Assembly (NCBI GenBank): GCA_011947345.1
Contig: JAAVTG010000388.1
Coordinates: 1-64,000 of the forward strand
DNA from: Phytophthora quininea
Taxonomy: Eukaryota > Oomycota > Peronosporomycetes > Peronosporales > Peronosporaceae
Length of the DNA: 64,000 nt
Reading direction: 5' to 3'
Below the pieces are notes generated by a model. It saw nothing but the letters and a program-made list of their open reading frames with translations. It made no database searches and was not told the origin of the DNA. Positions 54,120 through 64,000 of the stretch are shown here, one piece after another. The position numbers and the translations under genes were made by a program. The stretch's first letter is position 1; each line of letters opens with the position of its first letter.

Positions 54120-55284
54120 CGCTCGTTCCTCTTATAGCAGCGTCCACTCCCTCCCTCGTCGTTGTTCCAGCATGGTCGTCACCGTTTCCTCTCCAAGCTC
54201 TGAGTCAACCATCGCGGTCCATCGCGGTTTGCGGAAGCTTCCGTCGGAATCAGATTAGAACGATATTCTTGAAGGAATGTTTGTCGTAACAAAGAATCAT
54301 ACAAACATCAAGTGTTATCAATTGAAAAAGAAGACCGACCTCTGGGAGTGGACCTACCTCCATTACTACATGTACATTGCTACTGCTGAATCGATTCGTC
54401 AAAGGCACGACCTTCAAACGCTGGCCGGGACACAAGCCCTTCAGGTAATGCGTGTTTATTTTGGAAGTTCCATTGCTCGATGGTTCTGTACTGCATAGTC
54501 GCTTCATCCCTGAAGTTGGCAAGCTTGGTCCGGAAAAGAATTTTGGTGGATGTAATTGCCGAGATCGTCGCACCACTTGGAATGTGTATTCAAGATGGAG
54601 CCCCATCGACGTCAGGAACCACCTGTATTGGCGATACAGCACTTCGACTGCTAACCGGCGACAAGTGCGGATTGCTGGGCTCGAGGAGACAGGCGAGTGT
54701 GCGGCTGCTTTCGAAGATAGCCGTGTAGCCTCGTGGCAAAAGACTTCCTTGGCAGTCTTAGAAGTACTTGCGAAAAGGTTGATGAACGTGCCGGACGATG
54801 CGGAGAGACGCGAGATTCCTTCAGATTATGCGGCTTGGATAGGCTACCGGATAGGATCTTCTAGCTGCGGGTGAGGCCGTTGGCGTGAGCCACAAAGTAC
54901 GATAGTAAGACGTGGCTTTCGACCCACGAAGCAACAAATCGCTTGTCTGGGCCATCGTGCGATAGGAAGAACTATGGATGTCACGTCCTGAGAGCGCAAG
55001 CCCGATAAGACCGGTCACATTGAGACTTTTGCTCTGCCGGAGAGACGAGTTCCGCGCATCTCTGGTCTTTCGATGTTGAAGATGCCCGACGCCGAGAAGC
55101 GAACAAACCAAATGAACTGGGTGTTTTCAAATCCGAATTCAGCAAAGTCGCACATTCGTCACCAGGATAGTCCAGTTGCGACGATTACAGGGTCCAACAC
55201 ATCCAATCAAACTCGCCATACGAGTCTATACGTCAAGATAAGTGTTGAGATGTGTGCTATCCAACAGAACGTGCTAGCTCGGTA
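54120..55284 (+). other. stretch with an unassigned 140-aa frame
   Basis: The frame at 54452-54874 is open and kept in the other arm (58710-59132, minus strand), but I recognise no domain; its N-terminal third looks non-coding. The upstream 73-aa frame is similarly anonymous. Confidence 0.3.
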
Positions 55285-55301
55285 TCATTCTCCAATTTGC
55301 C
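55285..55301 (+). promoter_or_regulatory. INR-FPR core promoter of a small secreted-peptide gene
   Basis: TCATTCTCCAATTTGCC, exact INR plus FPR, 40 bp before the ATG at 55341. Confidence 0.75.
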
Positions 55302-55340
55302 TCCAAGCTCATCGGTCTCCAAGAACACTCCAGCTTCACC

Positions 55341-55496
55341 ATGCAGCTTGCCAAGGTCATCGCCATTGCCGTCGTCGCAGTGCTGGGCATGACGAAAGTC
55401 GCCGCCACCAACGACAACCAAGAAAGTGCCAACATCCGCAAGCTGGCGCCGGCGCCGACTCCGGCCGGAACGAAGTGGTACACTCCATCTCAATAA
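55341..55496 (+). CDS. small secreted peptide, 51 aa (type II), left-arm copy
   Basis: Signal peptide MQLAKVIAIAVVAVLGMTKV, then VAATNDNQESANIRKLAPA and tail PTPAGTKWYTPSQ. Same leader as 36440-36595. No cysteine. Mirror copy at 58087-58242. Confidence 0.75.
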   Translation: MQLAKVIAIAVVAVLGMTKVAATNDNQESANIRKLAPAPTPAGTKWYTPSQ

Positions 55497-55728
55497 ACTA
55501 CGCGAGCTGCTGTCGTATTTTGCGTACACACCACAAGGAAAACAACCATCGCTCTAACAACAAATACGACTGAAGTCAGGTTGATGAATAGTACACATCT
55601 TGATCGTGCTCGAAATCGTAACTTTGCACCGCAAGTGGAGGGATTCCTGTAGACTTTTCGCCGTCCAAAACCACGGTGCCATAGATTTATGGACGGGGGC
55701 CCGTCCGCAGCTTTTGGCGGTTCACAAA

Positions 55729-55827
55729 GCCGACGTCAAAGACGTTAACGCTGGCGTCTAGAACCGCAACTATCCTGGCGGGCGTAATGGCTCCGGACCG
55801 GAAGGGCATGGGCATCGCTGCGCATAA
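55729..55827 (+). pseudogene. mature-part remnant of a small secreted-peptide gene
   Basis: ADVKDVNAGV, a TAG, then NRNYPGGRNGSGPEGHGH. The stop sits exactly where the family has the Tyr of YNR (TAC or TAT to TAG). It is most like the member at 30644-30796 (VYNRNYPHGSGRG). No signal peptide precedes it. Mirror copy at 57754-57852. Confidence 0.5.
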
Positions 55828-56020
55828 TGCGCAGCGCATGCAAATAAGAATAAAAAAACGTCATGCATACAAAAGACCCAGCAAGTTCCGTAAACGTCTA
55901 GCTACTCTACTCTGCAGTAGGTCTGAAAAGTGAGACGCATTCCAGAACGTCGACGTTCAAAAACAATTTCATTTCTTTGTCGACTCGCGTTTGCTGATCC
56001 TTGCCATCACTGAAAGCAGT

Positions 56021-56152
56021 TCAGTCCCTCGAGGGTCCAGCAATGCTGGGGTCGGGCGTCGGATTGTAGGCACGGTTGTACATCCCCGGGTTTTCGGCGA
56101 TAACACTCAGGACGGCCACGACAGCGACGAAGAGAATAGTAGCGACCTGCAT
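56021..56152 (-). CDS. small secreted peptide, 43 aa (ENPG-YNR type), left-arm copy
   Basis: Signal peptide MQVATILFVAVVAVLSVIA, mature peptide ENPGMYNRAYNPTPDPSIAG and a short PSRD end. Very close in plan to 31464-31601. The minus-strand leader TCTCAATTCTCAATCTCGCC about 45 bp before the ATG is INR-FPR-like. Confidence 0.75.
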   Translation of the reverse strand: MQVATILFVAVVAVLSVIAENPGMYNRAYNPTPDPSIAGPSRD

Positions 56153-56565
56153 CTTGGCTCAGTTGCTGGTGGGCTTGGGGCGAGATTGAGAATTGAGATG
56201 TTTTGTTGGAGAGCAACGTATTTGTTGAAGTTGGTCTTGCGCCATGATAAACGTTAGCTTTGCTCGGATGGATTTGAGAGATGAGTCCTGTCCACTATGG
56301 CAACTCAAGAACGCACTCTGACGATTTTGACAGATATGTCTTCGCAGTTTGCGTTAAGGCAATTGGGTCGTGGCCTCAGCGGCAGCAGTAGCAGCAGAAA
56401 GGTACGTCTACTCCTCCAGGACGCTTCTAGTTGGTACTACAAGCAGGATAACGGTGCTGCAAACGATTTCCTTCATAGACCCTAAAGAACAGGTTGTGTT
56501 TCTACCGTAATCAAGATATTGTAGCACTTAGCACTTCCCGGAATCCTCCGACTCCACAGGAAAAG

Positions 56566-56824
56566 GGCCTCCTGGTGGTCCAGTGGGTTGTGTATACAAC
56601 TCAATGAAGTTCATGCCTCCGGTTGGGGTTCGAGTCCTTGCGGGGCTGCCGGGCAGAGGGCCTACAGAAAACATCCAGAAGAAAGGAAATGATTAACTTC
56701 ACACTCAAATATCTCATTCAAATTCAATCATCATTCAACACATCAGATTTCAGAATAGCAAATTCCCCCAAACCATAAAACAACCAGGAAACAAGTTAAG
56801 CATCTGAATCAACAAAAACAAAAG
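56566..56824 (+). mobile_element. tRNA-derived SINE, second copy, in the palindrome spacer
   Basis: Aligned with 40166-40414 over its whole length. A box TGGTCCAGTGG (56576-56586) and B box GGTTCGAGTCC (56627-56637). A possible short duplication AAAAG is not convincing. Confidence 0.85.
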
Positions 56825-57018
56825 CGAGGGCATCACTCCACGCATCCTGCGACGATGAGAAGAACGCCGTCGGTGTGTCGTCCGAGTCGGTTTGACACTG
56901 ACTTGAGCTTGATCCGCAGGCGTCACGTGCGCGCTATGGGGAAGCCGGGAGAAGCCTGCCACGTCCATTGCGCCCTCCTGGCCGCCACGAGCGACCAGGG
57001 CGGACTGGCTACGCGCTG
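56825..57018. other. unique part of the palindrome spacer
   Basis: About 190 GC-rich bases not repeated in either arm; contains short ORFs but no recognised feature. Confidence 0.5.
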
Positions 57019-57427
57019 TCCTGTGGAGTCGGAGGATTCCGGGAAGTGCTAAGTGCTACAATATCTTGATTACGGTAGAAACACAACCTGTTCTTTAGGG
57101 TCTATGAAGGAAATCGTTTGCAGCACCGTTATCCTGCTTGTAGTACCAACTAGAAGCGTCCTGGAGGAGTAGACGTACCTTTCTGCTGCTACTGCTGCCG
57201 CTGAGGCCACGACCCAATTGCCTTAACGCAAACTGCGAAGACATATCTGTCAAAATCGTCAGAGTGCGTTCTTGAGTTGCCATAGTGGACAGGACTCATC
57301 TCTCAAATCCATCCGAGCAAAGCTAACGTTTATCATGGCGCAAGACCAACTTCAACAAATACGTTGCTCTCCAACAAAACATCTCAATTCTCAATCTCGC
57401 CCCAAGCCCACCAGCAACTGAGCCAAG

Positions 57428-57559
57428 ATGCAGGTCGCTACTATTCTCTTCGTCGCTGTCGTGGCCGTCCTGAGTGTTATCGCCGAAAACCCGGGGATGT
57501 ACAACCGTGCCTACAATCCGACGCCCGACCCCAGCATTGCTGGACCCTCGAGGGACTGA
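57428..57559 (+). CDS. small secreted peptide, 43 aa (ENPG-YNR type), right-arm copy
   Basis: Same precursor as 56021-56152. The two ATGs face away from the spacer-proximal SINE and lie about 1.3 kb apart. Confidence 0.75.
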   Translation: MQVATILFVAVVAVLSVIAENPGMYNRAYNPTPDPSIAGPSRD

Positions 57560-57753
57560 ACTGCTTTCGAGTGATGGCAAGGATCAGCAAACGCGAGTCG
57601 ACAAAGAAATGAAATTGTTTTTGAACGTCGACGTTCTGGAATGCGTCTCACTTTTCAGACCTACTGCAGAGTAGAGTAGCTAGACGTTTACGGAACTTGC
57701 TGGGTCTTTTGTATGCATGACGTTTTTTTATTCTTATTTGCATGCGCTGCGCA

Positions 57754-57852
57754 TTATGCGCAGCGATGCCCATGCCCTTCCGGTCCGGAGCCATTACGCC
57801 CGCCAGGATAGTTGCGGTTCTAGACGCCAGCGTTAACGTCTTTGACGTCGGC
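57754..57852 (-). pseudogene. mature-part remnant, right-arm copy
   Basis: Mirror of 55729-55827 with the same TAG at the core Tyr, so the mutation predates the duplication. Confidence 0.5.
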
Positions 57853-58086
57853 TTTGTGAACCGCCAAAAGCTGCGGACGGGGCCCCCGTCCATAAATCTA
57901 TGGCACCGTGGTTTTGGACGGCGAAAAAGTCTACAGGAATCCCTCCACTTGCGGTGCAAAGTTACGATTTCGAGCACGATCAAGATGTGTACTATTCATC
58001 AACCTGACTTCAGTCGTATTTGTTGTTAGAGCGATGGTTGTTTTCCTTGTGGTGTGTACGCAAAATACGACAGCAGCTCGCGTAGT

Positions 58087-58242
58087 TTATTGAGATGGAG
58101 TGTACCACTTCGTTCCGGCCGGAGTCGGCGCCGGCGCCAGCTTGCGGATGTTGGCACTTTCTTGGTTGTCGTTGGTGGCGGCGACTTTCGTCATGCCCAG
58201 CACTGCGACGACGGCAATGGCGATGACCTTGGCAAGCTGCAT
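58087..58242 (-). CDS. small secreted peptide, 51 aa (type II), right-arm copy
   Basis: Encodes the same protein as 55341-55496; leader and INR-FPR are also preserved. Confidence 0.75.
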   Translation of the reverse strand: MQLAKVIAIAVVAVLGMTKVAATNDNQESANIRKLAPAPTPAGTKWYTPSQ

Positions 58243-59460
58243 GGTGAAGCTGGAGTGTTCTTGGAGACCGATGAGCTTGGAGGCAAATTGGAGAATGATA
58301 CCGAGCTAGCACGTTCTGTTGGATAGCACACATCTCAACACTTATCTTGACGTATAGACTCGTATGGCGAGTTTGATTGGATGTGTTGGACCCTGTAATC
58401 GTCGCAACTGGACTATCCTGGTGACGAATGTGCGACTTTGCTGAATTCGGATTTGAAAACACCCAGTTCATTTGGTTTGTTCGCTTCTCGGCGTCGGGCA
58501 TCTTCAACATCGAAAGACCAGAGATGCGCGGAACTCGTCTCTCCGGCAGAGCAAAAGGTCTCAATGTGACCGGTCTTATCGGGCTTGCGCTCTCAGGACG
58601 TGACATCCATAGTTCTTCCTATCGCACGATGGCCCAGACAAGCGATTTGTTGCTTCGTGGGTCGAAAGCCACGTCTTACTATCGTACTTTGTGGCTCACG
58701 CCAACGGCCTCACCCGCAGCTAGAAGATCCTATCCGGTAGCCTATCCAAGCCGCATAATCTGAAGGAATCTCGCGTCTCTCCGCATCGTCCGGCACGTTC
58801 ATCAACCTTTTCGCAAGTACTTCTAAGACTGCCAAGGAAGTCTTTTGCCACGAGGCTACACGGCTATCTTCGAAAGCAGCCGCACACTCGCCTGTCTCCT
58901 CGAGCCCAGCAATCCGCACTTGTCGCCGGTTAGCAGTCGAAGTGCTGTATCGCCAATACAGGTGGACCCTGACGTCGATGGGGCTCCATCTTGAATACAC
59001 ATTCCAAGTGGTGCGACGATCTCGGCAATTACATCCACCAAAATTCTTTTCCGGACCAAGATTGCCAACTTCAGCGATGAAGCGACTATGCAGTACAGAA
59101 CCATCGAGCAATGGAGCTTCCAAAATAAACACGCATTACCTGAAGGGCTTGTGTCCCGGCCAGCGTTTGAAGGTCGTGCCTTTGGTGAATCGATTCAGCA
59201 GTAGCAATGTAGCAATGGAGGTTGGTCCACTCCCAGAGGCTGGTCTTCTTTTTCAATTGATAACACTTGATGTTTGTATGATTCTTTGTTACGACAAACA
59301 TTCCTTCAAGAATATCGTTTCTAATCTGATTCCGACGGAAGCTTCCGCAAACCGCGATGGACCGCGATGGTTGACTCAGAGCTTGGAGAGGAAACGGTGA
59401 CGACCATGCTGGAACAACGACGAGGGAGGGAGTGGACGCTGCTATAAGAGGAACGAGCGA

Positions 59461-61035
59461 TGGCCAAGTCTGCTGCCGTGGAGGGCACAGGCGAGCGTAA
59501 AGTCCTCGGTAGTTTCCATCAAACGATTTTCGCTGGTGGATTCCTCAATGGAAACGCGTGGACAGAGCGCTGGGAGTATTTCAGTCGGTGGGGGCTTCAC
59601 GAGTGATGCAAGCAGCCTGCAGCTCTTCGTGGCCAAGAAGCGCAGCGGATACAGTACAGACAACACTCTGCTCAACGACTTCGGCCGATGCATCCCACAC
59701 GGTCGATCGAGGACACCGCGCGCCTCCATGAGAGTCCGCAGCTCGGTCCAGCGTAAATCCACGTGTGGGTGGTTTTGTCTGCAACTGAGCTAATGGAAAG
59801 GAAGAGAAGGAGAGGAAAGAGGACGAGCTCACGAGCCTGCAGGGAGCTGCAAGGGCCGTGCTGACTTACCGAAGCAAGGGGAGTTTATGGGTTGACAGGA
59901 AAAGTGAAAGACGCCCAAGCGATTGCAAACATCATGCGCCGAGATGGACACGGGCGCAGTAAGCGGCACGCGTCAGGACGACATCAACGGCAGAAGCGGT
60001 CGAACTCCGTTATTGTGCTTGATGGAGGGAGGCTTCACTGGAACTGGTACTCGTTACCTCCTGCACATCGAGTTCGTCGTCGCCATGCGAACAAAACCCG
60101 TCGTTGGAAGGCTGTCGACGACGAGCAGTCACGAGGATTGAATTCCGATGCTCTCGACAGTGCTGATTATGGAGACCGGAGCAATGATCGTGCGCTGCTG
60201 CGAGGTGGGAACGAGCGGTTCGATCGGTCGAACAACCACTCCCCCATAGAATCTGGAATTCACCGCCACACTGAGCGTTAAGATCGCGGAAGCTGCGACT
60301 TACCACCGCGGTGGTCGTGACGGCAACCGTATGGCTGCTAGAGGAAACTTCCATACAGTAGCTTTTCCATAACAACCGGGTCTCATGGAAGTGAAAAACG
60401 ACGGAATCGACTGGGCGGTGCGCTGTAGATTGTCATGTCGAGTTCTCCTGATCGCGGCGGAGCATGGATATAGCGCCATCGTGGACTTCTGGATCGATCA
60501 CTCGAACCGAGGCAATTACTATCGCGACGATAGTAATCGCCTTGGTTCTCGACTTGGGAGAAAGAGCGATGGTACGGCGGCTACCAGTATAAGACTTTCA
60601 ATTGCTGACGATGGTGCACCTGCCGGTTGCCAGCGGTGCATGTAATGCCTGCACTTCAAGCACTTGATATTGTATTTCGCCACAGTGCTTCAGAGCCGTT
60701 GGACATAATTTGTGCTCGAGGAGGAGTGTTAAGCAGCTTCCTGGCAGCTAGGAGGTGAGCTGGGGCTATTATCAAACGCTCTATTATCAAACGCTCCGCC
60801 TTGCCGATCACAAACCGATGTCGTTTTGTGCGGCATCGACGCTTTCCGCCCTCGCTTTCTAGCAGTAGTAGGTTTTGGACCAAGTTTCCAACTCGATGGC
60901 ACCGAAATCAGTTGGAACCGCTCGGCCGCCGACGAATTGCTGCACCAAATCGAGCCGCTGGACATCAGAGTTGGTACGACAGCGCTGTGCGCGTACTTGG
61001 GAAAACCAGCCTGTAGGATGATGAACGTGCCAGCA
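59461..61035 (+). pseudogene. Crinkler-like gene remnant, right-arm copy
   Basis: Mirror of 52510-54119, with LQLFVAK at 59617-59637. It additionally lacks about 35 bp near 60,090 relative to the left arm, which changes frames again. Confidence 0.4.
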
Positions 61036-61080
61036 TGACGTTTATCAGACTTGATCTCATTTGCGATTGTTATCCTGCAA

Positions 61081-61210
61081 CTAGTTCCTGTGGAGAGCAC
61101 GGCTGTACTGGCCTGGGTTTTCGAGTTGCGGGTTCTGCCACTGATGGGCGCTGCCTTTAGCCGCACACAGCTCCGCGAAGATTTCAACAGAGAATAGCCT
61201 TGGACTGCAT
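61081..61210 (-). pseudogene. small secreted-peptide gene, frameshifted, right-arm copy
   Basis: Mirror of 52335-52464; retains the undamaged core ENPGQYSRALHRN, so this arm shows the older state at that residue. Confidence 0.55.
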
Positions 61211-61660
61211 CTTGGGTGGTTTCTCGTGTTTGTCGATGTGTATTGGGGGAGTGAAAAGTGATCAAATGGATCGTCCGGGTTGCTTGGCATTGGTTCGGCT
61301 CGCTCCAATTTTTATCATGGCGCAAGATGCAGCTCAATGGGATAGTCATGACAGCCACATCGCTCCATTTGGCGTTACAACGCTGCAGTGGATCCGGTTG
61401 ATTCGAGCGTGCATCGTGTTGGGGATCCCCAGCCCATGCTATACCGTCGAGTTCAACCATAACTCACTATGAATCCTCTCTTTACGTGGCTACTTCAACA
61501 ATAACTCATGATGAGTCGCTACGTCAGGAAAATGATGACGATCTGCGTTCACAAAACGCGGCAGGACGTTATTTGCCGAGGGCTTCCCTTCCGGTGGCGT
61601 CACTCTTCAATTCACCTCGAAGACCATCCGTCTCCGCCAGAAAAAAACTCGAGCTCCACC

Positions 61661-61819
61661 ATGCAGATCATCAAGGTCCTCGTTGTCGCCGTCGTTGTCG
61701 TGCTGGGCATGACGCAAGTCGCCGCCACCAACAACAACCAAGGAACGTTCAACCGCAACCGTCCCAACCCGGCGCCCGTGACGCCTGCGCCAACTCCGGC
61801 TGGAACGGTGTGGCACTAG
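61661..61819 (+). CDS. small secreted peptide, 52 aa (type I), right-arm copy
   Basis: Signal peptide MQIIKVLVVAVVVVLGMTQV (two changes in the hydrophobic core relative to 51726-51884); the mature part is unchanged. Confidence 0.75.
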   Translation: MQIIKVLVVAVVVVLGMTQVAATNNNQGTFNRNRPNPAPVTPAPTPAGTVWH

Positions 61820-63051
61820 ATGCCTTGTGGTTCAGTCTGCCTAGCTCGACGCAAGACAACCTACCAGTACTGTTGTCGTCGCTCTAAACAAAACAAATCT
61901 ACCCGAGCGTCGACACAAATGCCTAGTTTGCTTCACGCGCATGCCGTGAATTGTTGTTCGTATGGTCCTGCACTTGGTATTATATGCAGATCAAACATCA
62001 GAAATTGTGTAGAGGATGTCACTACCGCCAAGCACGCAGTGCAAAATACCGTCAGGATTTGCCTTGCAGGGTAAATTGTGATCGTCATCGGTGAGTTCAT
62101 TTCTGACCTGCAGCAAATAGCTAAAGAGTTCGAGTAGCAAAGGTTAGGCCACTCACTCCGGGGGCAATCCGTTCCTATTGACTTGCTAGCGTTTTGATCT
62201 TGGTCAGCGCTTTTTCAGCTTTTGCAGGATGCCTGTCAGACTTCCGAGATTTCTTTTGCAGTCCGTATCGCTCTTGCGATTATTTTTTCGCCACCGTAGA
62301 CTGCGTTCTCATTCCCAAGTTTCTTCGTTCAACAACAGCCAAGAAAGTTCACCACGGAGCAGTTTTTCAAACGCTGTCTTCAGATGTTTATGGTACGACC
62401 ACTATTAGAAAATGACAACGTAGCGTTAGTTGACAAGGTTGTTAGGACTTGCAATGGACATGCAAGCATCACTCTAGTAAGAACTACTAGCCAATAGCGG
62501 TCTCGGCAAGAATCACGTGAGTGGACAGCGCAGCAGGTAATTTATGACACAGCGAATGCCACCTCGTTCGTTTCGACAAGTGAATGCTCTGGCGCTTTGT
62601 TTGGTGAGCATAGATGATAGTTTGTAGGGCGATAGAACAGTGTTGAGGTGAAACGGAGCGAAATCTACGTTTTTTCAAGGTTTCCCATAGAATGAATCGG
62701 TCCGACTGTATGCTACTCTGAGTTATTGTCTCCGCCAGAGCGAATTAATTGCCGATACGCTTTCCATACACAAGCTACAAACTGGTGCGAAGGTTGAAAG
62801 TTCCTAGGTCTCAAACACACAATAATAAGCCAGACCAAAGCGTATAAGGCACAGTCTCTACCGATCTCAGGAGAATAAATGCCCCCCTAAAAAAATAAAA
62901 ACTGTTGCTGTCTTCAGAGACTTCTTCATAGCTCACGGGGCAGGTAAAGCTTTCATTTATTCACCTTAGACTACATAAAATATTGTGCAGCCTTGAAACG
63001 TTCAACCTGCTCATTTCGATTTCAACTTGTGAGACGATCGGCTACCAACAT

Positions 63052-63696
63052 TTAAGCAGTCGTCGAGTACGCAGATTTCTGTTTCTTCGCACTCGTAAGC
63101 TTCTTGTCTTCTTGCAATTCTTCTTGTTGTCGTCCTTCCTGGTCTTCACTGGAAGAACCAACATCGCTGGTATTACTGGCCGTGGTCTGGAAAACATCTT
63201 CGATGTCCGAAGTTGCCTCGTCGTTCTCCAGCGTAGCTTGATAGACCGTCAGTGAGATCTGGCCGAGCGTGTCCATGAAAGTGTTCATGTCTGTCAAGTC
63301 ACTGCCAATGACTTTTTCCAGAATGCGTTAGAGCTCGGAGTCCCCGAAGATGCTTCTTAAGGAAAACTTGACACCACTAAAGCTGGCGTCGCTAACATCT
63401 TCATCTCCGAAAAATCCAGAGCCGTTGAATATGGCCTCCAGTAGGTCAAGTAGAGTGAGTTTGTTCAGGTCTTTGTCCTTGAGCTGGCTCACATCCAAAG
63501 CAGTCGACTCACTGCCATCGCTTCCGCTGCCCAGGTGGATCAAATAGCTGCTTCCAGTCTCGTTTGGTTCGTTGAATGGGTTGTCACAACTGGCGCTATC
63601 AGCCGTTGACACAGCACCTCGAAATTTGCTAGGATGTTTGGCCTGGACGGCGACAACGAATGCAATTGCGAGAACGACAGCGACTGGGAATTTTAT
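63052..63696 (-). pseudogene. secreted protein gene with lost start and in-frame stop, right-arm copy
   Basis: Mirror of 49842-50486. The ATA at the start and the TAA after DSEL are both shared; a few substitutions (for example D to G, G to D in the tail) separate the copies. Confidence 0.6.
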
Positions 63697-64000
63697 TCGT
63701 TTGTTGTTTGGGGGTGTTGAGATATGAAGAATGAAAACCAGCTTTGAACGAGCAAAAGCAGTGACTATGGACAGGATTGCTTTTATTCCTTCGGTTTTGT
63801 TGATATTCATTACGAGCAGATTACGGTAATCTCTATCTCCCAAGCGCGGTGAAAATCGATTGGATGTGAATCTGCAATCGACGCGGATGCGGACACAGGA
63901 GAGAAAAATAAGATATTGAATTGCTCTCGCTGCAGCATGACTTTGGTCAATTCTTCGCTGTACAGTGGAGCACACCATCCAAGGCTGATTCACAAGCGGA

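Larger units (their letters stand above)
49540..56561. repeat. left arm of a 7-kb palindrome
   Basis: Inverted copy of 57019-64000. Pair sums run from 113580 at the centre to about 113538 at the outer edge, so total indel is about 42 bp, mostly one ~35-bp deletion in the right arm near 60,090. Substitutions are sparse. Inner edge is exact at 56561. The outer edge is blurred and the match may continue beyond the window on the right. Confidence 0.93.
57019..64000. repeat. right arm of the 7-kb palindrome
   Basis: Inverted copy of 49540-56561; reaches the window end, where the match becomes weaker but has not stopped. Confidence 0.93.

Noticed and set aside
1..64000. CRISPR array, rRNA genes or bacterial operon structure
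   Set aside because: No regularly spaced repeats, no rRNA-like sequence; introns and retroelements show this is eukaryotic DNA.

Overview
The window is nuclear DNA of a filamentous plant-pathogenic oomycete (Peronosporales, most likely Phytophthora). The evidence is an RxLR-EER effector, a Crinkler-like LFLAK remnant, short-intron genes, and the oomycete core promoter (INR followed by FPR, e.g. TCACTTTGCAATTTGC) in front of many genes. Transposons typical of these genomes are dense. This genus call is an inference from gene content, not from a search.

Layout. 1-10,000 is gene-rich: three co-oriented NmrA-like oxidoreductase paralogs, a ZIP metal transporter (one frameshift), a 211-aa unknown, a secreted four-repeat PAN/Apple protein (frame breaks) and an intact three-exon isoprenylcysteine carboxyl methyltransferase. 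10,467-15,853 is a young Ty1/copia element with LTRs identical by eye, inserted in an older ORF. 16,530-28,045 is a 1.3-kb inverted duplication (arms 16,530-17,840 and 26,735-28,045). Each arm carries a three-exon gene and a tiny secreted-peptide gene; between the arms are a proline-rich secreted protein, a full-length LINE with a 14-bp target duplication, and a decayed bZIP gene. 28,000-42,200 is a fast-evolving secretome island with small secreted peptides, one intact RxLR effector, several effector remnants, 5'-truncated LINEs, a Mutator-like transposon and a tRNA-derived SINE. 42,900-49,560 is a decayed Ty3/gypsy chromovirus-like element with an extra antisense ORF. 49,540-64,000 is a giant palindrome: two ~7-kb arms around a 457-bp spacer that contains a second SINE copy.

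The most interesting content is a family of at least 19 loci, intact or decayed, for cysteine-free secreted peptides of about 40-64 aa. The signal-peptide half is highly conserved (MQ-[IL]-[IA]-K-V-L-A-I-A-V-V). The mature peptide varies around a core like E-N-P-G-x-Y-N-R with a proline-rich tail. Members lie on both strands of a 46-kb stretch, several share core promoter and 5' leader, and many show single inactivating changes. Inverted duplication plus decay looks like ongoing birth and death of a host-facing peptide family that I cannot match to a named effector class.

Many otherwise good ORFs carry one single-base indel (ZIP, PAN protein, copia, LINE, one effector). Some may be assembly errors, so gene-versus-pseudogene calls here need read support.
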